The notes under the pieces: generated by a model | Told to the model about the DNA's origin: nothing | Databases searched by the model: none | The model's input: the letters and a program-made list of their open reading frames with translations, nothing else | Program-made: the position numbers and the translations under genes | Part shown: piece after piece, positions 1 to 12,103 of the stretch | How positions within the stretch are numbered: the stretch's first letter is position 1 | How the letters are laid out: each line of letters starts with the position of its first letter | Assembly: GCA_015680685.1 (NCBI GenBank) | Contig: MNCI01035156.1 | Span: 235,485 to 299,484 of the forward strand | Origin: Gnetum montanum | Taxonomy: Eukaryota > Streptophyta > Gnetopsida > Gnetales > Gnetaceae | DNA length: 64,000 nucleotides | Direction: 5' to 3'

Positions 1-470
1 TAGGTGTTATTCTAAATAATTCATCTTAGATGTTGTATAAAGGGTTAACTTGGGAAAAAGTTGATATTTATATATGCTTAAGGTTATTAACCCTTTGGGG
101 GATTTAGAAAAATTTTCAAAAACATTTATTTATTTTTCATCTAAAACCTTAAGGTTTATGGCCCCCAAAATAAAGATCTTATCTCTAGTAAGCACAAGAT
201 CAAAAAAAGGAGTGATTTGGACAAACGGTTGGGAAGTTATGAGATCTTGAAGGTCTTGGGCTCTAAAAAATTGCAAAAATTCCTCATGTGTTATGAGTAA
301 TTTGTAAAAAATTTCAAAGTGTCTAGTGATATATATAGCATCAAAGCACTGCTACAACGAGGTTATGTTGATGAAGCCTCATCGATGTGATCAGCTATGT
401 CGACGAGGCCTCATTGACGTAGTCAACGACCATTGTTGACTTGGTCAAACATTTAAGAAACAAAGAATTT
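1..470. other. Unassigned left edge, possible degenerate LTR start
   Basis: No coding frame is visible. Positions 345-445 carry the degenerate motif TCGACGAGGCCTCATTGAC that also fills the U3 of the LTRs of elements A and A2. A possible TATA-like stretch (revcomp of gatatatatagc) lies near 334-346. Read on the minus strand, this could be the start of a divergent 3' LTR. The sequence below 340 does not resemble the A LTR, so the assignment is weak. In elements C and B the distance from the end of pol to the 3' LTR is about 1.9-2.0 kb, which would place the 3' LTR of A close to the left edge. Confidence 0.25.
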
Positions 471-2005
471 TTGGAAGAAACTAGGGTAAAATGAAAGCTC
501 AGAAGACCAAGAATAGTATGAAAACATGAGAAGAGGGTGTTCAAGTTCATAAATTTTGGAAAAGGAAGAAAAATTGATTTAGTGGATGAATGAAATGAAA
601 GACTAAGGAGTACTAAGTAATTTACACAAATGGAAAATGCAAGATATGGGATTGTAGTGATGTCAAAGGTAAGGAACCTTAACTAATCAAGCCAAGAACT
701 ATGCAAGTGGGTCCTCCCCATAGTAGGCTCATGTCCTTTTTTCCCTTGTATAACCTCAACTAAGGAGTCTGTGGGCTCGATAGTTGATTTAATGATCATG
801 ATGAGTTAAGGATCAACCTGAAAGAATCCACTCAAGAATCCCAACAGATCAGACTAAGACATAAAGCATAACATAGAACCCAATAGTGAAGTGAGTTATA
901 GCAACATGGATGGATGATAGAGAACATGGAATGGAGTTCCAAATTGAGGTCATAAGAATTCCCTTGTGGAATTTGTGGTTAAAATGATCCAAGAAGTTCC
1001 ATCCTTAGTCCAAACCAAAATGATATGCTTTCAGTGACTTTGCATCGCCATTCTAAGACTGATCCACCCATTCGAGACATGAGAGTGCTTCCACAAAACA
1101 ACCACCATTCCAAAAGGAGAAAAAAAGAGAAGTAGAAAGTGAGAGATAGGCCTTAGTTAGAGGGGACCTTCAAGCATAGGTGCATGCTGTTTGAGTCCAT
1201 AACCAATGCTTGTAGAACAATTACTTGTCCAAGGGGTGTGCTTTGAATTTCCACTAATTTTCTTTTGTTTTATTCTTTTTCATTTTTTTAATTTATTTTA
1301 AAATGGAAACCATACCATGTAAGGACTTATTCGTGTCGAAGGGGTGTGCTTTGAATTTTTTTTTTTTTTTTGAAATGGGAACCACACCATGCAATGACTT
1401 ATTTGTCTTGTTATTATTAGATGGCATGGAATGGTAAGAAGTCTGTGAAAAACACTCAAGCAATCAAGCAAGAAGAAAAATATAAAGAGTATTGAGTCCC
1501 CTTGAAGTTACACCCTTTACAAGCCTTTGAACCCTTCCTAATCTTGGAACTACCAAGGTCACCAATTGATTAAAAATATCTTTAATGAAAAGGGACCTCA
1601 AATTCCGAGAACAAGGAAAACCATAGAGTTCATTGAATGGGTGGATGATGTGGACTCACTACCTGTTCCACGAAAGATAAACCATGTTAAAGTCATTAGA
1701 CATTAGAATTCAAATATAGAAACTAGATATCGACAATCACATATTAAGCAGAAACCATCATTAGTAAATAGTAATAGTGGCACTATGTCCTATGATAATA
1801 AAGCAAATTTATTAGCAAAAATGGGAAAATAGCACACTTAAACAAAAGAAAGCAAAATAAAGAAAAAAATATATAAGACAGTGTAAAATAATCAAGAAAG
1901 TTTAAAGGTACTAAAGATGGTGTTAAATTAGAAAAATTTGAAAATCAAAAATTTGTAAAATCAAAAATGTGAAAACTAAAAAGGTAGAAAAATTGAGAAG
2001 CCATG
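471..2005 (-). other. Non-coding 3' region of element A
   Basis: The region is homologous by eye to 31,930-33,250 of element B and to 48,990-50,200 of element C. Shared blocks are the ccttagttagaggg stretch (1,151), the gggtgtgctttgaatt block (1,236 and again at 1,339), the accacaccatgcaatgac block (1,381) and the ccccttgaagttacaccc block (1,497). A run of T is seen near 1,357-1,371. At 1,930-1,995 there is a short A-rich repeat (aaaaatttgtaaaatc), the counterpart of a longer array in B. No envelope-like frame is seen in the sense direction. Confidence 0.55.
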
Positions 2006-3180
2006 GTAATGATTAGCATGGATGCCCATCTCTCCCATGACTGAGTTGTAAGGAGGAGATCCAAAAAATAGAATGTGGTTGTCCTTATGTTGAGGTAGTA
2101 TTTACACTTATCTATCTTAGTTCTAGGAAAGGTTTAACTTGTTGGATGTTGATTAGTAGCTTTTTATTTGGGCTATTAGGTTTGTAAATCAACATGGCCC
2201 CAAAGAGAAAGGTTTTAAAAATTATATAAGTTTCATCCCAAAATGTTTGGAATTTTGTCTTTTGGGGCACATGTGTGGGGTTCTAGTAAAGAACCTTATC
2301 TCTTAGTTAAAGTTTTACTTTTTTGATTCTAAGGTCATGACATTGCTTGCTAAATGCCTTGGTTATCTCATTCAAGGATAGGACCACTAAGCAGTTCTCA
2401 TCTAGCATGTTCAGATTGATCAATCTTTCCTTCTATGCTAGACTTAGGTCAAGGTTTAGATCATAGTCCATTGAGAGTATACAGAACTCAGATTGGATTA
2501 GGAGCATTGGAAGTTTTCCATACATTAACTTGTAGGGGAAATAGCTAATAGGAAGTTTTCAAGTTGAATGATAAGCCTAGAGAGCATCATTAAGCTTTGT
2601 ACTACAATCCTTCTTATACTTGCTAATGGATTGCATTAGTATTTTTGTAATGTCCTAGTTGGTTACCTCTACTTGACCATTGGCTTGAGGGTGGCAAGGT
2701 GTTGTTAATTATGTTCTACCCCCAAGTGTTGTATCAATTTTTTAAAGGTGGCACCTATGAAGTGAGTTCCATAATTAGAAATTATTGAACTTGTCATCCC
2801 AAACCTATTCATGATATTTTCTTGTATAAATTTGGTAGTAGTGATGTACAATCAGTAATTGTTACTACTTCTACCCATTTTGTGTAGTAGTCAATTACTA
2901 CTATAATATACACCTTCCCATTATACATGGGTGTGATGGGACCCATGAAGTTAATGCCCCATATGTCAAAAGGTTCTAGTGCTTGAATCCACTATTGAGG
3001 ACCTTCCATGAGAGCAATCATCCCCCCATCATGTTGATAACATTCAAAAGACTTGATGAAGTGGTGGAAATCCCTAAAGATTATAGGCCAATAGAGTCCT
3101 ATGATCAAGATTTTTATGGTCATGCATCTTCCTATATAGTGGCCTCCGCAAGGCCCTTTGTGAGAATCCTAGAGAATGCA
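2006..3180 (-). pseudogene. Element A integrase and pol C-terminus
   Basis: The minus strand encodes a retroviral-type integrase core with many stops. The segment containing INFMGPITP (around 2,930-2,960) is the first catalytic strand, but the expected Asp is Asn (codon at 2,950-2,952). The second catalytic block reads SNYGTHF instead of SDNGTHF (around 2,765-2,780). The third block reads NGQVEVTN and keeps the Glu (around 2,675-2,700). The pol end is homologous to that of elements B and C (HGG/MGE-type end near 2,010-2,040). The enzyme would insert element cDNA into chromosomes; this copy cannot. Confidence 0.7.
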
Positions 3181-3960
3181 TAGTTGATCTTCATCAAGGA
3201 CATACCAACAAATCAAGCCATTGGCACACACCTTGTTGAACTGCATGAAATATTTGGCCAAATGAAGGAATTTTTGTTTCTTCCTATAATCCAAGTCTTG
3301 TGGCATCTCTTGAGTGAGAAGATATGTGAGGATGTCATTATACCATATTACTTTTTTAGGAATTTGTTCATTTATTTCTCTAGTAAAGAGGAGTTTGTCT
3401 GGAAACTGATTAGAGAGTGGGCTCTCCTCCTCTTTGTTATCCCATCTTAAATAAGAGAGGTGGTTATTGACCACATTCTCAGTTCCTTTTTGATCTACCA
3501 TAATGAGATTGAATTCTTGCTAGATCACAAGCCACCATATGACATGAGGGCTCATTGTTGGCTTATTCATGAGAAAGAAAATTGCATTGTGGTCTATATG
3601 CATAAATACTTTGTAACCTAGCACATAATGTTTAAACTTTTCTAGCATGTACACCACTTCCATTAATTCTTTCTCTGTGGTGTTGTAATTTAACTATGCT
3701 CCCACAATGCTTCGACTCATGTAGTGGATGTAATATGAACATTTCTTATCATCCATCTACATGAACTACTCCCAAAGCATTGTTAGATGTGTCTATCATT
3801 ATATGGAATGGTTTGGACCAATGTGGTGCTTGTAGGATTAGTGTTTCTACGAGTTTCTCTTTTAATTATTGGAATGCATGTTCACATTCCTTGGTTTAGA
3901 TGAAAGGTGCATCTTTCTTTGTAAGCTTTATCAATGACTTTACAATCTTAGAGAAATTCT
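3169..3960 (-). pseudogene. Element A RNase H and integrase linker
   Basis: The longest open piece (3,169-3,501) begins within the QKGTENVVNNHLSYL segment, which is the conserved end of the Ty3/gypsy RNase H (typically GTENVVADHLSRL). It then runs into the DILTYLLTQEMPQ linker that precedes the integrase zinc finger. The same linker occurs in element C (ILTYLLTQETPQG). Upstream parts at 3,520-3,960 encode the RNase H core in broken frames. The domain degrades the RNA strand during reverse transcription. Confidence 0.7.
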
Positions 3961-5130
3961 CATTAAATCATTGATAGTAACTAGTGTGTCCAAGGAATGA
4001 TTGAACATCTTTAACAGTCTTTGGTTGACGTGTTATTTCTTGGATGATCCTTATCTTTTCTCGGTCTACCTCAATTCCTTTCATAAAAATTTGATGCCTT
4101 AGCACAATGCTTTCTTGGATGATGAGATGGCTCTTTTGCCAGTTGAGCTATAGGTTTGTCTTTACACATCTCTTAGTACTTGCTTAAGTCGATCCAAGTC
4201 TTACTCAAAGGTAGCTCCATAGGTGGAGAAATCATCCATGAAGACTTCAACACCACTACCAATTTGCTATTGAAAGATACTAAGGATTAAGCATTGAAAT
4301 GTTGCAAGGGCATTGCATAAGCTAAATGGCATATTACAATATGCAAAAGTCCCCCAGGGACTCTTGAATTTTATCTTGGCGTAATCTTCAGGTGCAATTT
4401 GGATTTGGTTATAGCCACTATAACCATCCAAAACGCTATAATAATAATGCCTAAATATGGTGTCTAATACTTGATTGACAAATGGTAAAGGAATGTGATC
4501 CTTAAATGTTGGCATATTTAATAGCTATAGTTGATATAGACCTACCATTTTCCACCCTTCTTTGGTACTATTATGAGTGACCTAACCCACTCACTATCCA
4601 TGATTAAATAGATGAACCCCACCTTGAGGAGTTGCTCTATCTCCTCCTTGACAATTTGCTTTAATCTGGGGTTTAGATACCTTTATGGCTACCTTCTAGG
4701 GTTCATGGCCTTGTCAGTGTTGATGTGATGCTAGCATATCCTTGGACCGATTCCTGTTAGCTCTAGATATTACCAAGCAAAGGCTATTGACCATTTATTC
4801 ATCACTTTTGACAACTTTTCTTTCTATTCAGGAGCAAGTTTGGCATTAATGATGACCAGTTTATCATTCTTTAAAAACACATACTGCATACCAGCCAATA
4901 AATTTTTTAGTTCTAAGAGCTGTTACTTGAAGTGATCAAGGATTTCCAACTCTTCCCAATAGGTATCATCATCTTCATTAGAGAGTTGGGAATGAACTTG
5001 TTTATTTTTTTCCATGCCTTCAACATATGCACATGTTAGGCTCTTAGCTAGTTGCATGCATATTCTACTACTATTTGAATCTACTATCAGCCATCGGGTC
5101 TCCTCCTACTTTGTGGCTACTGCATATTTA
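3961..5130 (-). pseudogene. Element A reverse transcriptase
   Basis: An open segment at 4,267-4,515 reads TFKDHIPLPFVNQVLD, then YSVLDGYSGYNQIQIAPED and SPWGTFAYCNMPFSLCNA, which are the fingers-palm motifs of Ty3/gypsy RT. The active site downstream (about 4,230-4,250) reads FMDDFSTYG, the FMDD variant usual in the Athila group. Stops and frameshifts flank the segment. Elements C and A share this domain at high similarity. Confidence 0.8.
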
Positions 5131-5720
5131 AATATTGATCTCTTGTGCACATTGATTGCATGCCTTAATGTATGTTCCCTTGATTAACAAAATCTTTTGC
5201 ATTGTATCCATTATATTTGTATGTGATGCATGGAATACACTTCTTCTCAATCTTTCCTAGCTCATTTTCCTTAAATATTTCAAGAGATAGGTCTCGTATA
5301 TCCATTCACATGTTGACCATGCTTAACCAAGCCCTTCCCATAATGATGGGGAAGTCACTTTTGCGGTTGTTCACCTTGATTACCAGAAAATTAGTAGGAT
5401 AGAACCACCCACAAACTCTAGTTACAATGTCCTCTACTAATCCCAAAGGGATAGTAATTGACTGATTTGGTAATTTTAGATGGTTATCGCTCTTCTTTAG
5501 AGGTGGTAGGTTTTAGGCCTTATACATATCATGGGATATGAGGTTAACTCTAGAACCAAAATGAAGAAGAGCCTTGCATGCTCTTGTTTGGCAATCTGTA
5601 GATAGATGAGTAGACTGCCTAGATTAGATCTTTTTATAGGAAGATTGCTAGCCTTGATCTAGTTAGAAATAGCATGAGTTAGCATTATAGTTTAGATCCT
5701 AGGTGAAACTTGGTTTGAAT
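5131..5720 (-). pseudogene. Element A aspartic protease region
   Basis: The minus strand at about 5,400-5,640 is homologous to the protease frames of B (33,515-33,960) and C (22,129-22,590). It encodes the remnant of the DLGS-type active site (around 5,545-5,570), followed by the ITIPLGLVEDIV-like segment (around 5,430-5,470). The protease would cut the Gag-Pol polyprotein. The frame is broken by several stops. Confidence 0.6.
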
Positions 5721-8157
5721 GGTAGTCAAAGTTATTTGATGCAGAGGATGAGGATGAGGATGATGGTGAAGTAGGATGATCAACCAGAGTAGGTTATGAG
5801 GGCTAGAGAGGACTACTAGGCCTAAAGAAAGGTCATTTTCTTGATCGATTATCTAGACCACTTGGTTGAAAAACTAGTTGTGAGTGTACAACCCTTGTAG
5901 CATTTTGTTGTTATGGTTGTGGAGGAATCTCACCCTCCATAGACGAAGCAAGAGGTAATTAGGTTGAAGGCAGAGGTATAGGAGTAGAGGGATGTGGGGG
6001 ATGATAAGGATATAAATATCAATTTTTCCCTCAAGTAGATGGTGAATGTGTTTGGTATTACTTTGGATGGTAATAGTGATGCTAGAATGATGCATGACTT
6101 GTAGAAATTTGAGGGGAGACAGGCTGCTGAACATAGTACCCATATGGATCTAGTTGCTTATAAGGGTTCTACTACCTTAGCAGTGGTATTCCCCATGGTT
6201 GTAGTTGGTAACACTATTTGTGCTATTCATAAGGTTTTGGAGGAGTTCCATTTGGGTAGTAAGCTTATTACTGTTGGTGGAATTACCTTGGACTACCTTG
6301 AAGGTAAGGAAATTGTCTTGGAGCTTGCCTACATGCTAGGCAAGGACTCAATGCATACATTCTAGATTCTTGTAAGTGTGACATCATAAGGCAACATCCC
6401 TTTGGATGTTTGTATTGGCATATGTTACATTTAATTTCATCATTAGAGTTAGACTCCACAACTTCCTCTACTATAGCAACTTTGTCCTTACCTCTTTGGT
6501 AGGCACATTTAGCTTCTTTTTGCCTCTTGTGATTACGATCACTATTTTGCTCTTTGGATTCTTTAGCAATCTTTAAAGTAGTTTGAATTTTTCATCCAAA
6601 GAGTCCGATAACTTATCAACCTTGGCCAAAATATCATAAATAGATTTTTCAATGGGAAAGATCTTTTTGTTCACTACTTCATCAAGTGGTAACTCCTCCT
6701 TGCAAAAAATTAGACCTCTCATTTTCTAATGGAAAGGTCTTTGTTATAATCTTTAGCAAGTTCCCTTTTTCATAGCTTACCTTATTCTTTTTCTACCTAC
6801 TCAATTAACCTTTGGATCTGATGATCTCTCATCTTAGAAAACCTTCCATGGACATACACCCCAGGGGTTCTTCTTGTTTCTGCTCTAAGCCCATTTGTGA
6901 TGTGGTGAAGTTGTTCCCTCTGAGAATAACCATGACTAGGGAATCAATGTAGGAGTGAGTAGTATCAGCCCATGAAAACATCCAAGGGTTTATCTACTCC
7001 TTGTTTCTAGCCTTGGATTTTCCTTCTTAGATTAGATACTCTAGAGTACATATGGTATTTATCATTGAACAATTTTAACATGGTACCCGATATATGGATA
7101 GATTCTAGCTTTAAGGACTGGTACTAACCTTTAGCTTTCTTAATGAGTATCCTTGGGAAAAGCTCAAGTTTTTATAACTCATTCTCTATTTTCTGTAAGG
7201 CACAGGAATCTTGAAAAGCTTGTAGATGTGTTTGGGGATTAGAATTATATCCCCCTTCAAATCTTGAAATATTGTTCATATTTAGGTGCTTGATATAACT
7301 ATCCTTCATATGCCTAGTTAGGATTTTAACTGCCTCTACAATATTAAGCATACTTCAAGTTGCCAATAAAGGTTCATCATCATTGCTATGTTGATGAAGG
7401 TTTTGGCCACCCCTTTGATTTTGGTGGCCTTCACAATCATTGTTATTTCGTCGATCACCTTCATCACTGTTGTTTCAATGGTAGCTACCATGAGGACCAT
7501 CAGATGAAGAGGAATGTTTAGAATTGGATGAAGAGGATGAAGAGGAAGGTGGACTACCACCACCACCTTGGTGTCCACCACCACCCTTATACTTATTACA
7601 ATCACCATCCTTAGATTTCTTATCATTGCAATGTTTGCCCAAGTTCCTACCTTGGCTATCACTCTTTATTGAACCTAATTTATGAATAGTGGATTGCATA
7701 GTTAGGTTCACACCCTCGCCATTAGTGGAAGGGGGTGGAGAATCTTCATGTTGAGAACCTTCAAAGGGAGGATCCTCATTGTCCTCTTAATATAGTAGGA
7801 ATAGGGGGTAGTGTAATGTTTTCCCTTTGTAGCTTTATGGAGTCTCTCTTGACATTGATCTCATTTGTGTTTTGTTTCAGTGGGATAATAGTTTCAAGTG
7901 TCATATCCATCCAGAATATATTCTTTATGAAGATCTACTATGCCTAACTTCTTAAGGGTTTTGAATAGCATCCTAGGCACAAATCTGTTAGGGGGTAATA
8001 CAACATTGACCTCCATATCATGCCATCACATCTATTCCTCTTGATGTAGGATGAAGGTTAAATTTGACACAAACTCATCTAGATGAGTGTATACTAACTT
8101 GCATTCTTATGGGACTGGTGGTTTGGTATCTTCATGCTTAAAAGAAGAAAAAGACAT
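5721..8157 (-). pseudogene. Element A gag
   Basis: The start is taken as the ATG at 8,157, by homology to the MSSSN/MSPSS starts of B and C and its position about 135 bases after the primer site. The translated pieces contain a serine-rich stretch (7,490-7,560), then the Retrotrans_gag core (RFEGGYNSNPQTHLQAFQDS-like, about 7,190-7,260), then a charged region with KKGT and DEVVNKK (6,640-6,720). The core domain that is missing in element C is retained here. Multiple stops and frameshifts make it a pseudogene. Gag would form the virus-like particle. Confidence 0.65.
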
Positions 8158-8292
8158 TTTGCAAAACAAAATGAAATTTTTTGTGTGCTTTTATAATTCT
8201 ATGTATAGTGAGAATAATATTGACCTTAAGGTTGGTACAAAAATATAATGGTACTCACTTAGATCTAAATAGTGCACGTTCCACAAACAAAT

Positions 8293-8310
8293 TTCTTGGC
8301 AACAACACCA
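8293..8310 (-). promoter_or_regulatory. Primer binding site of element A (tRNA-Asp type)
   Basis: On the minus strand the 18 bases read TGGTGTTGTTGCCAAGAA, one base after the 5' LTR end. They differ from the canonical plant tRNA-Asp complement TGGCGCCGTTGCCGGGGA only by transitions. Confidence 0.7.
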
Positions 8311-8311
8311 A

Positions 8312-9257
8312 TGATGAGTAGCAAGGTTCCCCTATGCCCAACCATACTAATCACAAAGCGTTCACATGCAATCTAGTCAAATTCCATGGACGTTATTATT
8401 TATAGTGCACTAGCCCTTTAGGAAGTGAACCTAGCCTTAAGGTCAATCATCGTGTTTCCAATTACACTTGTGACATTCATTGGTATGGTTAAGTGTAACT
8501 GAGGCATTTGATTTTTATCATTTTTATGTTTTATAGTTGGATACTTGAATTGTAGATAAAAAATGATTTGATTAACTAATCTAAATTAACTAATTTATGA
8601 ACATTTAACTAGTCCTAACATAAGCATCTAGTCCCTCTTTACACACACATCCTTAACCCATGTATCCACTACTAGGTGACCAAGCACTACTTTCCTGGGC
8701 GTATCACATGATAACACTACTAGGATTACCAAGTGAATATGTGTTATACTTGAAGCGATTGTACCTATGTATTTAATCTATCTAGCTTAATTGATTTATT
8801 AATGTAATAACTAGAAAATATTCAATAGCTAATGGAAAACATTTAATAAATATTTAAAAACATTAAATGCATATATGAAATAGCTAATCTATCCAAAGTG
8901 TTACAAGGTTTATTAGAAAGCTTGACTTTATTGCTACATACACTGTCATGTTCAAGTATAACAACGCTCAAATAAAGATCCATATACTTAATGACTCTTG
9001 CTATAGGTACTGTAGGAAAAATTCTAACTCTCAAATGGAAAAATGCAAAAGCTCCACAAGAACTACAATTTACTTATGCCATAAATATAGCTGCAAGCAT
9101 GTATTTATAGCTAGAAATCAAGAAAACCAACTCTTCATTGATAGGGCCTCATTGATGCATGGAAAGATGTATCAACTAGGCCTTGTTGATGAGGCCTAGT
9201 CGACGAGGTTGCATTGACAAGGTCTCATTGATATAGTCAGCTTAACACAACTCATCA
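8312..9257 (-). repeat. 5' LTR of element A (946 bp)
   Basis: The LTR begins TGATGAGTTG on the minus strand at 9,257 and ends CTCATCA at 8,312, next to the primer site. A TATAAATA box is at 9,102-9,109 (minus). The U3 part (9,140-9,250) is filled with degenerate repeats around GTCGACGAGG and CTCATTGA. The end GCTACTCATCA-type terminus is shared with A2, B and C. Confidence 0.75.
9102..9109 (-). promoter_or_regulatory. TATA box in the LTR of element A
   Basis: TATAAATA on the minus strand, placed between the U3 repeats and the expected R region, as in the other LTRs of the window. Confidence 0.5.
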
Positions 9258-9720
9258 ACAATGATCATAATATCTTCTACTAGTCCCAATGAAATAGTAA
9301 TGGACTGGTTTGTCAATTCTAAATAAATGTTGCTCTTCTTAAGAGGAGGTAGGTTCTAGGCATTATACATTTCATGAGAAATTAGATTAACTATAGAACC
9401 TGAGTCAAGAAGAGCCTTTCATGGCTCATTTCTAGTAATTTTCAAATAGATAAGAAGACTTCTAGGATTAGATGTTTTCTTAGGAAGGTTTCCAATCTTT
9501 ATCCAACTAGATACAACATGGGTTAACATAACTATGTGGATCTTAGGAGTCATTTGATTTGAAGGGTTCTTGAAAGGAATGGATGCAAAGGATGAAGGAG
9601 ATATAGGGAGGCCAACCACATAAGTAGGTGAGAGTTTAGTAGGACTAATGGTATGAAGAAATGGTCTTTTATAGAATTGTGGATCCAAAGCACTTGATTG
9701 AGGAGCCAACTATAATTTAA
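9258..9720 (-). pseudogene. Element A2 aspartic protease fragment
   Basis: The minus strand encodes pieces homologous to the C protease at 22,190-22,480: HIVMLTHVVSSWIKIGNLPKK (around 9,470-9,540) is the counterpart of the TIMLTHVVTNWIKDAHLPRK stretch in C. It continues with SLLIYLKITRNEP before the active-site loop, which is broken by a stop. The frame ends at the insertion point of element A. Confidence 0.65.
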
Positions 9721-11932
9721 CAACTTTAGTAGCATTACATTGTTGTGGGTTGGCTGGAAGCTCATCCTATGTGAATGGAGCATGTGGTAATTGGGTTGAA
9801 GGTGGAGAAGCATTAGCTAAAGGATGAGAAGGATGATAGGGATATGGGGTTTCCACTCTAGTTGATGGAGAATGACTTTTGTAATACTCTGGAGGCTAGC
9901 AATGATGCTAAAAAGAAGCATGACTAGAAGAGTTACATGGAGACAATGGTTGCTAAACATAGTATCCATATGAATCTTGCTACTTGTAAGGGTAATACTG
10001 CCATTGTGGTAGCATCCTTCATAACTATGGGTGTTGCCACTATTGATACCATTCATATGGTTGTGGTAGAGCTTCACGTCAATAATAAGCCTATTGTTAT
10101 TGGTGGAACTGCCTTAGGTTGCCTTGAGGATAAGGTAACCTTCTAGGCACTTACCTTCATGCTAGTCTAGGATTCAGACAATATACCCTAGATTCCTATA
10201 AGTGTAACACAACATGGCAACATCCCTTGGGATGTTCATATTGATAGATGCCACACCTACCATTGTCATATAATTCTAACTACACAACCTCTTCTACTAG
10301 TACAGCCTTGCCCTTACCCCTTTGGTAGGCATGTTCAAATTCTTTCGTTCTCCTACAATCATGATCACTACCTCTTTCTTTGGATTCTTCTACAAATTGT
10401 AGAGTAGTTTGAAAATATTTATCCAAAGCTTCCCAAAATTTTTCAACCTTAGCTAAAAATTTGGACATAGATTTATGAATTGGAAAGATTTTATGCTACA
10501 CCATCTCATTAAGTGGTGCTTCCTTTTCACTATCATAGAATTAAGCCTCCCTTTTTCTAATTGAAGGATCTCGATTATACTCCTTAACACTTTCTCATTT
10601 TCTCAACTAATCTTATTATTTTGCAACCTTCTCAATAAACCCTTGAATTTGATGGGCCCTTAGTTCTAATAGTTTCCCTTGGGTGTAGACTCCAAGAGTT
10701 ATCTCAATTTTTGATCAAAACCCATCTATGATATGGAAAAGCTATTCCCTTTGGCCAAGACATTTATGCAAAAGAGAATAATACTTGTTCATGGTTCCAT
10801 CCAAGGATTCATGTGTTCCTTGTTTCCAACCTTGGATTCTTCTTCATAGGTTTAACACTTTGAAGTATGTCTAATACTTGTCATTAAATAGTTCTAGCAT
10901 TGTACTCCATTAACAAACTGATTCTAGTTCTAGAGATTGGTACTAGCTTTCTGCTTCCTTGATGAGTGTTCTAGGAAATAGCTTGAGCTTTTGATAATCA
11001 TTTTCAATATTTTGTAAGGCACAAGCATTGAGAAATGCTTCTAAATGCATTTGAGGATCTAAGTTATATCCCCCTCAAATCTAGCCTCTTGATTCGACTA
11101 TTTTTTACATGCCTAGTATGAATTTTGACAGCCTCTATGATGTTGAGCATATTTCAAGTGGAAAGAAGATGCCTATGATGTCCTTTGTCATCCCTTAATT
11201 CATTACAGTCTCTACAAATATCATTTTTGTCCCATCGTCTGTAGTTCTACTTAAATTTGGAGGAGGAAGTTGAACTAGATGAAGAGGACAAAGAGGGAGG
11301 ACTACTACTACCACCATGGTGTCCATCACTTCCCCTTCATTTTTCATAGTCACAATCCTTTGTCTGATCATCATTATGCTTGTTTGAGTTCCCACTTTGA
11401 CTCCATTTTTTAGAGCTCCCATGACTATGGGACTCACTATTACCAAAACTTAGATTGTTGATCATTGATTTAAGATTTAGGTTCAGCTCCTCTTCACCAA
11501 AGTCAAAAGGTGGAGAGTCTACATGTTGAGAACCCTTGGAAAGAGGCTTCTCATTATCCTTTTGATCTATTAGGAACAAGGAATTGGTGAACCATTTTAC
11601 CTTCATAGCTTTGTGATGATTTTCCTATTGTCAACCTCATTTGCATTGTGTTTCAATGGGACAATAGTTCAAAAGTCATGATCTTTGACAATGTACTCTC
11701 TATGAAGCTACTTGATGCCCAACCTTGTAAGGGTTTGAAGCAACATCTTGGGAATAGATTAGTCATTTTGCAATACAACATTTTCCTCCATGTCTTGTCA
11801 TCACATTTATTCATCCTTATGGAGTACATAAGTAAAATTGGATACAAAGTCATCAAGTTGAGTGTACATCACTCTACATTCTTGTGGTATAGTTGACTTA
11901 GAACCATCTCACCTATGAGAAGAAGAAGACAT
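9700..11932 (-). pseudogene. Element A2 gag
   Basis: The start is the ATG at 11,932, in the same sequence context (ATGTCTTCTTCTTCTC) as other gags of the family. The order is an acidic N-terminal part, a serine-rich part (11,230-11,300), the Retrotrans_gag core (about 10,600-11,120), a charged stretch with VSKFLAKVEKFWEALDKYFQ-like sequence (10,390-10,470) and a proline/tyrosine-rich C-terminal part. It is broken by many stops and frameshifts. Confidence 0.6.
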
Positions 11933-12084
11933 TTTAGTTAGAAATAATTTTTCAATGGATTTGTAGTATAGTTTTGATTACTTATTATATATTTTTTTCG
12001 AAATGATTATGACCTTAGGATTTGATCCAATGATCCTAAATAATATTCACCAAGTCCTAGATAGTGCACGTATTAAACTACAAG

Positions 12085-12102
12085 TCTTCAACAATGGTGT
12101 TA
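12085..12102 (-). promoter_or_regulatory. Primer binding site of element A2 (tRNA-Asp type)
   Basis: The minus strand reads TAACACCATTGTTGAAGA, one base after the LTR end. Against TGGCGCCGTTGCCGGGGA every difference is G-to-A or C-to-T. Confidence 0.6.
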
Positions 12103-12103
12103 A

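Larger units (their letters stand above)
1..9257 (-). mobile_element. Element A: Athila-type Ty3/gypsy retrotransposon, degenerate
   Basis: The order on the minus strand is 5' LTR (8,312-9,257), tRNA-Asp-type primer site, gag, protease, RT, RNase H, integrase and a non-coding 3' region. The RT resembles the Athila group (FMDD active site, PFVNQVLD segment) and the protease is of the DLGS type. The element lies in the protease region of its relative A2; the bases acaat directly follow the LTR at 9,258 and may be one copy of the target duplication. The 3' LTR is not securely seen and probably lies at or beyond the left edge. Many stops and frameshifts make it inactive. Confidence 0.75.

Noticed and set aside
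5874-6143. Frames opposite to gag in element A, and similar ones in 9,937-10,146 and 21,539-21,829
   Set aside because: They are mirror frames of the gag C-terminal part, which is rich in CAT/ATG triplets; no independent motif.
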